The position numbers and the translations under genes are program-made. The notes beneath the pieces were generated by a model. It did no database searches. It saw only the letters and a list, made by a program, of their open reading frames with translations, and had not been told where the DNA came from. Of a DNA stretch of 64,000 nucleotides, positions 22,750-35,905 are shown piece after piece. Within the stretch, counting starts at the first letter, position 1. Each line of letters starts with the position of its first letter. Source of the DNA: Abelmoschus esculentus (Eukaryota; Streptophyta; Magnoliopsida; Malvales; Malvaceae); contig JAUCBN010000014.1 in NCBI GenBank assembly GCA_035048815.1, positions 14,305,501 to 14,369,500 on the forward strand. Reading direction: 5' to 3'.

Positions 22750-24810
22750 TTAAAATGATTTGGTGTAGAGATGAACACCGACGGCTAACCCCAAGATGGC
22801 AAGGGGGACTAAGAACTGAAGGAGCTTGATGATGAACTCGGATGTCTTGTCCTGATTATAGTGCGGCTGGCTCGGTGGTTTATATTTTATCTTCTCCGGG
22901 ATGGTTGAGACATCGATCTCTCCGACATAGTATTGAGCCATCATGTCTCGAGCGCTATCACTATGCCCAACATCCTCAAAATCACCAGTGGCATCCTTCC
23001 CTGGAAAATGTATCCGCATTAAAACCATGTCAACTTCTTTGCAGTATACCATATCGATCAGACTCATCATCCGAGTAACATAGGCAGTATGTTCAATTAA
23101 GAAGAAAATAGACCCGAAGTTTTGTACCTGTTGCCGACAACAACACTTCATCACCACCGGGATGGTCTTCCAAAAAGTTCGTCACATTGTAAACCTATTT
23201 CACGTATGAGACGGACACTAATAGGAATAAAACTTGTATTGTGCTCTCCAAAAATTTCAAGAACATGTCGTGCAATCTATCACTACAAACACACGAGTAT
23301 GGAAGTTTTTCTGCTTCCGAATTAAATTCATCTTTGATTGCAACAGATAAGGGTCTTGTTTTCTTTTAAGAACACTAAGACCGGGTTCGAGTTTTGCGAC
23401 ATACATGCAAATACAGAGAAGAGCTTTCGGTTCTGCGTGGTGTAACAAAGCCTTCGGAGAGAATCATAATTGTGTAATCAAGAATGCAGAAGCACGGAAA
23501 AGGTGATAGAGTTTTCTTATTCGGTCCAAATCATGTCATTTCAAAACCAAACAAAATATAACAAAAGCAACATTTCCCAGCAAAAGAGAAGCCCTCCCCA
23601 TTTTAATTAGAATTTCAAGAAGCACTCGAGCTCCGGTTTATCAAATGTTTAGGGGGTATATACCGTAGTTATGTTCAGATAGGTGCCGAACATGAGAACT
23701 AAAGGAAAAGGAAGAGAACAAGCAAAGTGTCATAGACCTTCAATGATCCGAGCTTCATAACTTAGTCCTCCAATAATCATGTAAACAATACTATTAAGGT
23801 ACAACCATACAAGACACAACTCCCAAACTCAAATACTCAATTATCAAGTAATTCAAAATCCCAAGGAAATTTGCATCTAAGCTGCATTCTCTTAATATAA
23901 TAATACAACGAACCATCCTTTTTATGTCAGGCATATGTTTTAGAAAAGCTCGACCAACAATGGTGTAAGCAATTGTAGCTAAAGATATAAGCATAAGACA
24001 CTTAGAGAGACTCAAAGTTTGATACCTTCTTCTTGGTTGGCTCTAGAGGCTATTTACAGCCAGTCTTTACAAATTACAATACCTATACATATGGTAACAT
24101 TTAATTCAATTAGGCATCTAAATAAAATAAAAATAAGAGAGCCAGCAGCAGTATGTGCTCTTTTCGATAAGTTTTCAAGTCCTGATGTTCCAATATATGG
24201 AGGGATGAGAGTCGGATATGAATCAAGAACAGCAGCACAAGGCCTTGAATGGCTTATGAACTATGTTACCCAGACGCAGGACAAGAACCCCCCCCCCCCC
24301 CCCCCCAAGTTTTTACAAACATATAGAAGATTTTGTCCTATACCCAAGTCAGAATGTGTGTATGATACATGTGTGGACACAGGTAATTTAGGAACATGTT
24401 AAAACCATTTTCTAGCACAGGCTAACGGATTTAACCAGAACAGCTAAGTTCAATTGCAATGTAAAACAACTAAAATCCCACATCGGTCCGGAGATTATAT
24501 TCTCAAACAAAAAGTAAAAAAATTAACCAACACATTAATTCGTTCAACCATATTAACAAAAACTCCTAAATGGGTTCATAATATCACTCAAAAATCAGGA
24601 AATAAAACACTTGAAAAAAGTTGAAAGCACCCTCCAAGTAAAAAAAAAAATGCAAAAGTCCACAACTTTGGCATTAAAACAAACACATAAAAGGCATCAT
24701 AATAAGAGGGGGAAGAAACGAACCTTGCCATTGATGACGAGCCAGCAATCTTTGGGGTGGTTGTGTTCAGATACTTGAGCCAAAGTGAAGAGCTTTTCAT
24801 CACCACCCAT
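22750..24810 (-). CDS. cytochrome b5, ER membrane
   Basis: Three minus-strand exons, 24724-24810, 23128-23194 and 22750-23000 (405 nt, 134 aa, the usual plant length). Cytochrome b5 is a small haem protein that passes electrons from NADH-cytochrome b5 reductase or P450 reductase to fatty-acid desaturases, hydroxylases and some P450s at the ER. Its haem ligands are His40 in the HPGGDE motif and His64 in DVGHSDSARDMM. The C-terminus carries a tail-anchor helix (LLQFLVPLAILGLAVGVHLY) and the short luminal end TKSF. The first intron (~1.5 kb) contains a 19-base C run. The first coding exon would be missed by frame searching alone; it starts MGGDEKLFTLAQV, as in homologues. Confidence 0.96.
24288..24306. 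repeat. 19-base C homopolymer in cytochrome b5 intron 1
   Basis: An uninterrupted run of 19 C on the plus strand (G on the transcribed sense). It stands out because the window is strongly AT-rich. On the sense strand it would be G19, able in principle to form stacked-G structures. Confidence 0.9.
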
Positions 24811-25896
24811 TTTTTTCTTTGCTTTGCTTTGCTTCTTTTCAGTTTACTTTAACACCCACTCTTTCTCTCTAAACACTGGCAAAAAGAGAGATCTGAGGAA
24901 GAAAGTATGGGGAATTGTTCATATATTTATTAAGCAGGTAAAGTTTCAGTGGGCTAACCAACCAACAAAACCAGGGTTTTCCTTTCTTTGAATTCTAGAG
25001 TTCTTCAGTAATAATAAATGCCGGGAAGAAAGAAGTTTGTTTTACGTGAAAAAAGGAAATATTTTTAATAAAGTTTCCGTTATAAAATAAAATAAAATAA
25101 TTAAAAAAATAGTTAGTAGATTAAATTTTAAATTTAATAAAGTTTATAAACTTTATTTAATAGGCTCGTATATCACATATAAAAAATTATATATATTGTA
25201 TATAGTTATAAAAATATTTAAATTTAAATTAATATTATAATATTATAAATATTTATAATTAAATTTAAACAGAAACTCGAATAATAAAATTTAAATTTTA
25301 TAAATTTGATTAGATTAAAAGATTTAAATAAAATTTGAGTTATAAAAATAAATAACGATCATATATATAATTTAACGTCTCTATTAGTTAACGAAAACCA
25401 AACCACGAGATTAATACGTTTCAAAAGTTTAAGAGTTAAATTGATTAAATTAAAAATAAGAAACAACAATGGCAATTTTGAAAGAATACAAGAAATAAAT
25501 AATAAAATTAGTGTAAATTTACAAAAGGACTTAATCGTGTAAAAGAAAAACGTTTGGGGACTAATGTTTACAATTTAAAAAGTTACAAAATCGATTTCTT
25601 TTCCTTCAAGATAAGTGTATATTCTTATTTCCCTCTTTGATCAGATTCAGAGGAAAACCAATTGCCCCCTTTCCCCGCCACCTAAATCTAAGCAAACGTT
25701 TCTTGTTGTACTGCCTTCTTTCTCTGTTGCCGCTTTCTTGTCGGCGTTCGTTTCCGAATCGTCGTCGGTTCTCTTTCGCCGACGAAATACTAAAGCTAAA
25801 CTCTCTAATTTAACTCATCCTTTTTCTTCTTCTATTGACGGGATAACTCCGAAAAATTAAAGAAATTTAGTTTTATTTTTTCGGGGGAAAATAGAA
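24811..25896. other. divergent intergenic region, cytochrome b5 / RPN2
   Basis: Contains the 5' flank of cytochrome b5 (leader rich in CTTTGCTTTG words near 24815-24840) and the 5' flank of RPN2. The middle (25030-25560) is AT-rich with no coding potential. From about 25610 the sequence is pyrimidine-rich and likely RPN2 5' leader; it contains an 81-codon upstream frame at 25615-25860 that is probably not translated. Confidence 0.6.
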
Positions 25897-28800
25897 ATGG
25901 TTGCTGCTGCGGTGACCATGGTCAGTTCGGCTGGAGGGTTACTGGCGATGCTTAACGAGAGCCATCCTCAGTTGAAATATCACGCTCTTTCTAATTTAAT
26001 TAGCTTTGTTGACCAGTTTTGGCCTGAGATCTCCACCAGTGTTCCTATCATGTAAGCCTGAGTTTTTTCTTCTTCTTTTTATCTAGCTAGTGTTTAGGTG
26101 TTGGTTGTTTTGATCTGTTTGTTAGGTGGGAAAATTGGATGAGACGAAGAAAGTTATTTTTGATGTTTTGATTTAGTTACTATAGAGAAGCAAATTTTTA
26201 GTTTGAGATTCGGTAAGTTAAGTTGGTAAAACTTCAAATTTGGGTAAGCTTGGATTGTTTACTTGTTCGTGGAGATTTGGCATGTTTCAACCTTTTGGTT
26301 TTCAAATTTTTATTTAGCTGCCAGGGTGAAAATTTGGATTCAACAGCTATATTGTGGTAATTCTGGGCATGTGATAATTGATTACTTTTGTTAAACTATA
26401 TGTTCGGCATAATTAAGTTTCAGACTGGGAAGAACTAAAAGTATTAATAGTTTGTTCACTTAGGAAATTGAGCTTTTGAATGAATAAAAACAATGGGGGA
26501 TTGGTTTTTAAAAAAATTCACTATATTAAGTTTTATTTCAGTTTTTCACCTTATTTGGAAATTGTATATACCTGTTTTGCATTGGGGGTGAGATAGGGAT
26601 GGGGATATTAGGTTTATCTTCACTTATTTGCTTTCATCTTATTTAAATTATTTCTGGCAAGATATATTACATTATTGGATACTTTGTATGGGTTATCTGA
26701 CCGACCTGTAAATGGGAGTGATTCCAATACAAAATAGTGTACGTAATGAGTTTTGGATGTGGATGCTGATCTTATGCATGTGTTTTTCAGAGAAAGCTTG
26801 TATGAAGATGAGGAATTTGGCCAGCATCAGAGACAACTTGCTGCTTTACTTGTCTCAAAGGTCCACTCTTGTCCATCGCGGTCTGCATACATGTGCATAT
26901 GCATGTAAATAACCAAATGCTTGTAACTAGCATAATTTCTGGAAACTGAACCAGAAGCTTTTTTCTGGACAAGTTTTCCTAATTGGCATTACAGATTTAG
27001 CAAATGTTAGTAACCCTACAGAAGTAGTCCACTTCTGTAAGACTAACGAAAAATAAAGGTTTAATATTATCTGTTAGAGATCATATATATATATGTGTGT
27101 GTGTGTGTATCTGTAATTCTGTATTTATTGTAGGTAAAAGCATGTATGCAGTATCTATAATTGTTAGCAGATTCCATCATTTCAAAACAATGTTTCTGTT
27201 TGATTTGTGGAACATTGTTTGGTCTGCTTTTACAATTTATAGATGAGATCTAATAGAAGTAGATGCCTTCTCTCTTATTGTTTTATTTACTTTTGCCTTG
27301 TTGAGTTTCACTTATTTAATGTATATTTTTATTTCGTACAGGTCTTTTATTACTTGGGTGAACTCAATGATTCGTTGTCATATGCTCTTGGAGCTGGTCC
27401 CCTATTTGATGTTTCCGAGGATTCCGATTATGTTCATACTCTTCTTTGTAAGAACTTGTATTCATTTGCTATATTTTGTGATCATTCACAACAAGTTGAT
27501 TAATTGAAAATTTTTAGTCTGTTGGTCATGGTTGTATTTTGCTGAAATTGATTTCTTGGCAAGCCTAGATATCTGTTTAGTGCTTGATTATATTTATTCA
27601 CTTTTATTGGATATTTCAAACAGCTGATGGGTTATGTTCTTAATTTTAGCCAAGGCAATAGATGAGTATGTCAGCCTTCGGTCAAAGGAAGCAGAATCAA
27701 GTGCTGAAGCAGCAAAGGTTGACCCTAGGTTGGAGGTCATTGTAGAGAGAATGCTGGATAAGTATGTAGATTTTTCTTTCTTTTCTGATGACATATTTTG
27801 GGGTTTGTTTTGCTGTCTTACTATTTTCTTCATTTAGGTGTATCATGGATGGAAAATGCCAACAAGCCATGGGTATTGCAATTGAGTGCCGGAGACTGGA
27901 TAAACTTGAGGAAGCAATAACAAGGAGTGATAATGTTCATGGGACTTTAGCATATTGCATCAATGCCTCCCATTCGTTTGTGTATCGTCGAGAATATCGA
28001 CAAGAGGTAAGGAGTTCTTTTATTAGCACATAAATCATCTGTAGTTCATGTAAATTGCATAGCCAGTAGTTTTTTTTTTTTTTTTTTGACAATTATAGAC
28101 CAATTAATATTGCTTTATTAGCTGCTCTCTTCATGGAATTTGATGCAACCTAGCAAATTCTGCAAGATCCTTAATGTTCTTGATCTTTGGTTAACGCAGG
28201 TGCTTCGGCTTCTTGTTAAAGTTTATGAAAAGCTTCCTTCTCCTGATTATTTGAGCATTTGTCAGTGTCTCATGTTCTTGTATGAACCTGAAGGTGTTGC
28301 AAATATATTAGAGAAACTTCTCCGTTCTGAAAATAAGGAGGATGCTCTTTTGGCTTTCCAAATCGCATTTGACCTTGTGGAGAATGAGCACCAAGCTTTT
28401 CTCTTAAATGTAAGAGATCGCCTTTCAGCTCCCAAATCTCTTCCTTCAGAATCAGTGCCAGGCTCCAGTGATCCTGCCCCTGCTCAAAATGAAAATTCTA
28501 CCCCAGAGGATGTTCAGATGACAGATGGAACTTCTGCTGTTCATGAGTCAGATCCTAAAGAAGTTGTGTATGCTGAGAGACTGACAAAAATCAAAGGAAT
28601 TTTGTCTGGAGAGACATCCATACAATTGACTCTACAATTCTTATTCAGTTATAACAAGTGAGGCATCAATTTATTTTGTGCTATTTTCCAGTGGAAGTAA
28701 ATTATCTTGTTTCTTTTTTATATTCACATTACAAGCTATTAACTGGTTCTCTTTTCTCTTGTTTAGATCTGATCTATTGATTCTGAAGACAATAAAACAG

Positions 28801-31693
28801 TCCGTTGAAATGAGGAATAGTGTTTGTCACAGTGCCACAATCTATGCTAATGCAATAATGCATGCCGGAACAACTGTAGATACATTCCTGAGGGACAATC
28901 TGGTAAATCTTTGTCTTGTGGTATCTACTTCCATTCTTTTAGACTAATGTGCATAATGGGTAAACTTAATTTTAAGACTGATCATCAGGATTGGCTGAGT
29001 AGAGCCACCAATTGGGCCAAATTCAGTGCAACAGCTGGGCTTGGTGTTATTCACAGAGGACATTTGCAGCAGGGGAGGTCTTTGATGGCTCCGTACCTGC
29101 CCCAAGGTGGGGCTGGCGGTGGGAGTCCATACTCTGAAGGTGGGGCTCTATATGCTTTAGGTCTCATTCATGCCAACCACGGTGAAGGCATTAAGCAATT
29201 CCTTCGTGATAGCCTACGTGGGACTAATGTTGAGGTATATTATTCTCTTTGTTTATGATAACTTCTCTTTTTATTACCAATAGACCCTTTAGAAAAGAGA
29301 AATTGTTAAGTGCGGACTTCCATTTACTCACAAGAATGCTTGCTCACCGATCTGTTCTTCCTTAACTCTATCTTATTTGTGCATAGTTGGGATTCCCAAT
29401 TGTCAGACAAAATAGCATTACCCTTAAGTGAAAAATAAAGTATAAGACACTTCTTATGCAGGTTATCCAACATGGTGCATGCTTAGGTCTTGGTTTGGCA
29501 GCTCTGGGAACTGCTGATGAAGAAATTTATGATGATATCAAAAGTGTGCTTTATACTGACAGTGCTGTTGCTGGTGAAGCTGCTGGCATCAGTATGGGTT
29601 TGCTGATGGTTGGAACTGCTAGTGAGAAAGCAAGTGAGATGCTTGCTTATGCACATGAGACACAGCATGAGAAAATTATCAGGTGAAGTTCAATTTTTTG
29701 TGATATTGGTATTGAGCTGGATTATATTGTGAAAGTGGTCTTTACTTGTGTTCCTCTCATATGGTTTCAGGGGTTTAGCATTAGGGATAGCTCTTACAGC
29801 TTATGGAAGGGAAGAAGAAGCAGATACATTAATTGAGCAGATGACTCGGGATCAAGATCCTATAATACGTTATGGTGGTATGTATGCTCTAGCATTGGCC
29901 TATGCAGGAACTGCCAACAACAAGGCCATTCGTCAGCTGCTGCACTTTGCTGTATCAGATGTGAGTGATGATGTTAGGAGAACTGCTGTCTTAGCTCTGG
30001 GGTTTATCCTTTACACAGAGCCGGAGCAGGTAGGTGGTGTTTTTCCTCTTCTGTGTTGGTGGGGTGTGATTGATGTTTGTCTCACCCTTTATCCCATCGT
30101 TTCCAACTCTAATGTACCTCTGGGATTTTGTCATTGGGCTATATGAAATTCTGAAGATCTCTCTGTTTTGCTTGTTCAATACTGCAGACTCCTCGAATTG
30201 TCTCCTTACTATCTGAATCATACAACCCTCATGTTAGATATGGTGCGGCACTTGCAGTGGGCATTTCATGTGCTGGCACAGGATTGAAAGAGGCCATATC
30301 ATTGCTAGAACCGTTAACATCAGACGTCGTTGATTTTGTTCGTCAAGGTGCCCTAATTGCAATGGCCATGGTCATGGTCCAGATCAATGAAGCCAGTGAT
30401 TCTCATGTCGGAACATTCAGGTATGCTATGATTCTATATTGTTCTTTTTCTTCTTTTCTTCTGGATGTGTGCCTATCATATGTATATGCCCCATTAACTT
30501 TTTTGTCTCCTTAAACTAGGCGACAATTGGAAAAGATAATACTTGATAAACATGAAGACACAGTGAGCAAGATGGGAGCAATCCTGGCCTCTGGGATCCT
30601 TGATGCTGGTGGGAGGAATGTAACAATAAGATTGCTTTCAAAGACGAAACATGACAAAGTCACTGCAGTTGTTGGTCTTGCAGTTTTTAGCCAATTTTGG
30701 TATTGGTATCCACTCATTTATTTTGTAAGCTTGTCATTTTCTCCCACTGCTTTCATTGGACTGAACTACGACCTGAAGGTTCCAAAATTTGAGTTCTTAT
30801 CGCATGCAAAACCTTCGCTTTTTGCGTATCCAAAACAAACTACTGTACCCACCACTACATCCACTGTTAAACTTCCTACTGCTGTCCTATCAACTTCAGC
30901 AAAGGCTAAAGCTAGGGCTAAGAAAGAGTCAGAACAAAAGGCAAATGCTGAGAAGTCAACTGGAGCTGAGCCCTCATCTGCTGCTGCAAATTCCGGAAAA
31001 GGGAAATCATCTAGTGAGAAGGATGGGGAAGCTATGCAGGTAAGGTTTATGAAGTTATCTGAATTGCAATGAAATTGTGTTAATGATTTAGATCATAGAA
31101 CTTATTATTTAAAACTTTAGTGTTGCGGGGGCTTAGTGGACTGGCCATCATTTCAATTACTCACGATCTAATTGTACTTTCAGAATATTAGAATTTACTG
31201 TAACTTGTAATCGAGTTCTGTTGCGGTTGGACCCAAATTTCATTACAATTCAAAAACAAGGGACGGAATATCTCTTCAAGTGGATTGTTGCTTACATGTG
31301 ATAAACTGAAAATGTTCTGTATGCTAACCTTCTGTCTATGATTCTCTATATTGGCAGGTTGATAACCCCCCGGAGAAGAAATCTGAGCCTGAGCCTGAGC
31401 CATCATTTGAAATTTTGACCAACCCGGCAAGAGTGGTTCCTGCTCAGGAGAAGTTCATCAAGTTTTTAGAAGACAGCCGATACGTTCCTGTGAAGTCGGC
31501 ACCATCCGGGTTTGTTCTTCTAAGAGACCTGTTCCCCAATGAACCGGAGGTGCTCTCTCTAACAGATTCACCCACATCCGCAGCATCTCCAGGTGGTGGA
31601 TCAGCAGCTGCAGCAGGTCAGCAGAGTTCTTCATCAGCCATGGCCGTTGATGATGAACCCCAGCCACCTCAGGCATTTGAGTACACATCCTGA
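25897..31693 (+). CDS. RPN2: 26S proteasome non-ATPase regulatory subunit 1 (RPN2/PSMD1)
   Basis: Thirteen exons: 25897-26051, 26791-26860, 27342-27447, 27650-27761, 27838-28006, 28200-28657, 28767-28902, 28989-29234, 29462-29682, 29771-30029, 30188-30420, 30520-31039 and 31358-31693. They total 3021 nt (1006 aa, matching plant RPN2). RPN2 is a scaffold of the 19S regulatory particle base; its toroid of PC repeats contacts RPN13 and other receptors. The sequence shows an N-terminal helical region (LKYHALSNLISFVDQFWPEI), the middle PC repeats (YSEGGALYALGLIHANHG, YGGMYALALAYAGT, RRTAVLALGF, VRYGAALAVGISCAGTG), a Lys/Ala-rich segment near residue 840 (KAKARAKKESEQKA) and the conserved C-terminal end DDEPQPPQAFEYTS. 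Every exon joins in frame with GT-AG borders. No defects were seen; an intact housekeeping gene. Confidence 0.97.
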
Positions 31694-32665
31694 TTTTACC
31701 ATATTCCGGAACTGTAACAGGGCAAACAACACTTTCATTGCAGGGCGACTTATCTCTAAACATATAGTGAAAAAGTAGAACATTTTTTTGTTCGTTTCAC
31801 GTCCTCAAGGACCTCAACTCATGGAGTTTCGTAGTAATCCCACGAGATCTTATTTCGTTCTGTTCTGTTCGTCTTGATTTCCCTTTTCAGGCACGAGTTT
31901 GCATTTTTAAGGATGATGTTCCCATTGTTGACTGCTCCCCTTTATCTTGTGTTTTATTCCTTTTGAAAGATAGTTGTATACATACATGATCAAACAATTA
32001 TCATCTTTTCATAGTTAAATGTCATCAAACATTTAGGTCTTGAGATGCAGAAAGAACTCAGGTTTCATCCCTTCATTCATTCTTTACTACTTCCTATTTA
32101 GTTGTATGTTTGAAGTTTGAGTTCGTTTCGACTTTCATAAATATCTGCAGAGACGGAGTCATGATTTAAAGTTAGGTAAAATATAAATATTTAAAAATAA
32201 AAAATAAATTTATAAAAATATAAAAAATTTAATTTAAAAAAATTGAAAATAGGGGGCAATTGTTTTTTTTTTTTTTGCTTCACTTAGTTCCATCACTGAA
32301 AACTTTCTTTCATACCCTTTGATTTAATATGTTTTATTAATTTACATATTATTTTTTATAAATAAATATAATATAAATTACACAAACAAGTTATGTCAAT
32401 CCGGTTAAATTGGTTTATTCTATTCAAATATTTTTTTTAATTGTAATTGATTAATTGACTTTTAAAACAATCGGTTTCTAAAATTTGGGCTGGCCTAGAT
32501 TAATTGGGCCATCTAAACCCAATACCATTGTTGTGATCGAAAAAAAGCCTAACCCTAAAAACCCTAATCAGGAATCGATATATTTTTGTTACATTAGCAA
32601 TAGCACTCGCACCAGCAGTCTGCCTAAGCTCCCAAGCAAAGAAGACAAACGCTGTAGAAGAGAAG
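31694..32665. other. spacer between RPN2 and L13a
   Basis: The first ~300-400 bases are probably RPN2 3' UTR. Bases 32160-32460 are AT-rich. The last ~180 bases form the compact L13a promoter and leader with site II and telo-box motifs (listed separately). Confidence 0.7.
32486..32567 (+). promoter_or_regulatory. site II elements and telo-boxes of the L13a promoter
   Basis: TGGGCT at 32486-32491 and TGGGCC at 32505-32510 are site II (TCP-binding type) words. AACCCTAA at 32551-32558 and AAACCCTAA at 32559-32567 are telo-boxes. This pair of motifs just upstream of the start is well known in plant ribosomal-protein promoters, where it couples expression to cell growth. It independently supports the L13a start at 32666. 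Confidence 0.75.
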
Positions 32666-34208
32666 ATGGTTTCAGGGTCAGGGATCTGCGCCAAAAGGGT
32701 GGTGGTGGATGCACGGCACCACATGCTCGGGAGACTGGCTTCCATTTTGGCCAAGGAGTTGTTGAACGGCCAAAAGGTTGTCGTCGTTAGATGCGAAGAG
32801 ATATGTATGTCCGGTGGTCTGGTCAGGCAGAAGATGAAGTACATGAGATTCTTGCGGAAGCGTATGAACACCAAGCCTTCTCATGGTCCAATCCATTTCC
32901 GTGCTCCTTCTAAGATCCTCTGGCGTACCATTCGTGGGTAAGTTCTCATTTTTTAGCTTTCTATATCTTTTCTTTGATTGGGTTTTTGAATTTTTGTTGC
33001 TCTTCAATGCTGTGAATGAAAGGGGAATTTTGGGTTTTTATGTAGAGTTTTGGATTAGTTCTATTATTTGGTTATTGTATTTAGTTCACTGTAAAGTTTT
33101 GGATAGATTTTCTGTTTCCCTCATTGTTATTTGGTTATTGGTAAAATATTGGAAATAAATGAAAAAAAGTATATTATGAGTTTGCTTAAGATTATTATTG
33201 CTGGATTTAGTGAATAATATAAGCTGTAAAGATCTGATTTTTATGCCGGAGAAGGGTATTTAGCTCTGCTTTGATTTGATTATGATATACTTTAATGTTC
33301 GTTATGATTATTGATATCTGTTTTGCTTTTTAGGATGATTCCTCACAAGACCAAGCGTGGAGCAGCTGCTCTTGCTCGATTGAAGGTGTATGAGGGGGTT
33401 CCATCACCTTACGATAAGACAAAGAGGATGGTTATTCCTGATGCTCTCAAGTGAGTTTCGAAATAGTTGCTGTCTTCTTTTGCTTGGTTTGGAATTTGAT
33501 TGCTTCAATGATTAGTTATGTTTGATCTTTTTGTTGCTCTTTTGGTTTTGAATTAGGGTTTTGAGGCTTCAGAAAGGACACAAGTACTGCTTGTTGGGCA
33601 AACTCTCATCTGAGGTTGGATGGAACCACTATGACACTATCAAGGTGATGATTGATTACCCTGGTCAAATTTTCAATAAGACTCGTCTTTCAATGCTTTT
33701 TTGTATATATAAATGTCTGCATGGAGGTAATTACATGTGTGTATGTTTCCATGACTGTTGTCCTTCTCTGTTTTCCTTGTGTTATAAAAAGATGTTCTTA
33801 CATGGAAGGCAAAGAAGCATAATTTTTATGTTATGTACTCTCAGACTGTTGGTTGGACTCCGGTATGAAATGTCTGATTGATCTGTATGATAGACAGGCC
33901 TAGCTTTACTTTTACTTTGACATTTTCTTATATTTGGGTGGTCATATTCCTAATTCCTTTTCATTATTTCAAGGACCTTTTTTGTATCATATACAACCAT
34001 CTATACTTTTGGCATTGAGTGTATAACATCTTTTAACTTATGTCTGCCTGATTCTTCCCTCCAGGAGCTCGAGAGGAAGAGGAAGGAAAGAGCTCAAGTG
34101 GCATATGAGAGAAGGAAGCAACTTGCTAAACTTCGTGTTAAAGCCGAGAAGGTTGCAGAGGAGAAGCTTGGTGCCCAGTTGGAAGTCATTGCTCCCATCA
34201 AATACTGA
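32666..34208 (+). CDS. RPL13A: 60S ribosomal protein L13a (uL13)
   Basis: Four exons, 32666-32937, 33334-33450, 33557-33644 and 34065-34208 (621 nt, 206 aa, exactly the usual length). uL13 is a structural protein of the large cytosolic ribosomal subunit. The N-terminus has VVVDARHHMLGRLASILAK, followed by the MKYMRFLRKRMNTKPSHGP and FRAPSKILWRTIRGMIPHKT blocks. The C-terminus is a charged helical tail (ELERKRKERAQVAYERRKQL, ending APIKY). All splice junctions keep frame. Intact. Confidence 0.97.
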
Positions 34209-35898
34209 TTCAAAGTCATCCGTGTTAAGTTTTATGCATATCGATATATCGTCGTGTTCAGTAGCACCTTGGTATGATACTGTGTTTTTTGCCTCTTTGC
34301 TTTATAAACAGTCTTGTTTTCTGGATTTTAATTTGATTTTGCTAGAACTGAAAGTCTACTAGTTTACCATTTTGATTAATGTATTGCCATTTTTGTATTT
34401 TGAAAATACCCTATTTCAGAGTGCTAATTAGTGGGGTGTAAAATTCACTTATATTTTTTTTAAAAAAAATATATATTTTTTTTCCAAATCGAGTTAAATC
34501 TATTTTGCATATCAAATACATGGATCTGACATTGATTCGATTTCATATGATTTACTATAGACTCTGAATTGACCTTGACTGTAGTTCTAACCTGAAATGA
34601 TTTGAACTGAAAATATGGGTGTTTAAAATTATTCGATTGAAAATATGGGTGTTTAAAATTATTGGATTGATCTGACGTGACAATCCAAACTGATTGAGTA
34701 CTTGATGTTTTTGTAATTATTGAGTATGACTAATTTAAATATATTTTTATTTTAGATTTTTTAATATTTTTATTTAAAATTAAATTTAAATCTTTAAATT
34801 TTATTAAATTATTTAATCTCTAAAATTTATTAAATTATTTAATTTGACAATCAAATTCTTAATTGATTTAATATTAGCATTAAATTTATGTACACCCTAA
34901 ATAATATATAATATTCATATACTTTTTCCCCACTAAATTCTTGGTTCAATCATGAGAAATATTTGTTATTAATTTCCATGTTTGTAACAGCAAATTAAAA
35001 TGCTAAATAAATAAGGTAGTAAAGTTTAAGGAATCAAATTAACATATTATTAAATAGCCATTGTTATGCTCCATTATTTATAACATTTTCATTAAGTACC
35101 TTTTCCCATATTTATGGTAAAATTTTCTTACTGCAGCAAGGTTTTTAAAATCAAAATTTATGCTTTTTTATTTATTGAAAGAATATTTTTTTTAGAATAA
35201 CATGATTTTGCCCAAAATTACATTTTTGGTTTCTTAATATAATTTAGGGTAATAAAGAATTGTACTAGCGATTTAATTTTAGGGTTTATAGATTCAGTTT
35301 AAAATTTTAGGTTCATGAGTTTAAAATAATTTCCTCTAAAACTAAATCTCTAAACCTTTAAACCTAAATTAAATCTTTAAACTTAAAACTAAAACGCCTA
35401 TAGAAATATTTTGTTTTCACACTGCCGGTGCATGAAATATTTTTCCTATAATTTAATATATTTGTACAAAATATATATTTTTATTATTTAATATTTATGT
35501 TCGAATCAAATTTCAAGGTCAGATAACATAATCAAATCCAAAGCTTTACTCCAATGAATCATCAACAATTTTCACCTTTAAAAGTTTTACTGTTTTTCAC
35601 TTTAAATTATCAACATTCTTCCATTTCTTACCCACCAGGAATCCTTTTCTATTATTACTTTTTACCATTAACTAAACCTCAAAGATTCCATCCAATGATT
35701 TTGTCCAAAATTATATATATAATGATAAACAGAAGATAATACAGATATCTTTCCATAAACATGTAGTTGACTTTTAAGCTTCCATCCAATGAACCATCAA
35801 GTGCTCTTTCCTTTAATTTTTTTTTTCTGATTTTCACTTCATTTTCTGTCAAACCCTTTTTTCTACTGCTATTTTTTACCATTAACAATTCCTCAAAG
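34209..35898. other. spacer between L13a and the pectinesterase gene
   Basis: About 200 bases of likely L13a 3' UTR are followed by AT-rich DNA. It holds a perfect-period 30-bp duplication (34609-34668), telomere-like AGGGTTTATAG words near 35280-35400, and a partial duplicate of the pectinesterase 5' flank (35541-35690). No coding region is seen. Confidence 0.65.
34609..34668. repeat. 30-bp direct tandem duplication
   Basis: Two adjacent copies (34609-34638 and 34639-34668) share AAATATGGGTGTTTAAAATT and differ only near their ends. GGGTGTTTAAAA resembles the terminus of the hAT-type element at 8668, so this may be a duplicated element end, but that is weak. Confidence 0.8.
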
Positions 35899-35905
35899 AT
35901 GTCAC
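35541..35905 (+). repeat. partial duplication of the pectinesterase 5' flank
   Basis: Copy A (35541-35690) and copy B (35776-35905) both start with AAGCTT followed by CCAATGAA(T/C)CATCAA, share TTTTTACCATTAAC, and end in CCTCAAAGAT. Copy B contains the pectinesterase start codon ATG at 35899; copy A has ATT at the same place. The unit before the gene is therefore a decayed duplicate of the leader without a usable start. Confidence 0.7.

Noticed and set aside
25615..25860. 81-codon frame upstream of RPN2
   Set aside because: Falls in the pyrimidine-rich RPN2 leader; no domain, and RPN2 translation starts 37 bases later at the conserved MVAAAVTMVSSAGG.
33645..34064. Possible C/D-box snoRNA in L13a intron 3 (GTGATGA at the donor, CTGA words inside)
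   Set aside because: Box C would overlap the splice donor, and no terminal stem or box D at a fitting distance is visible.
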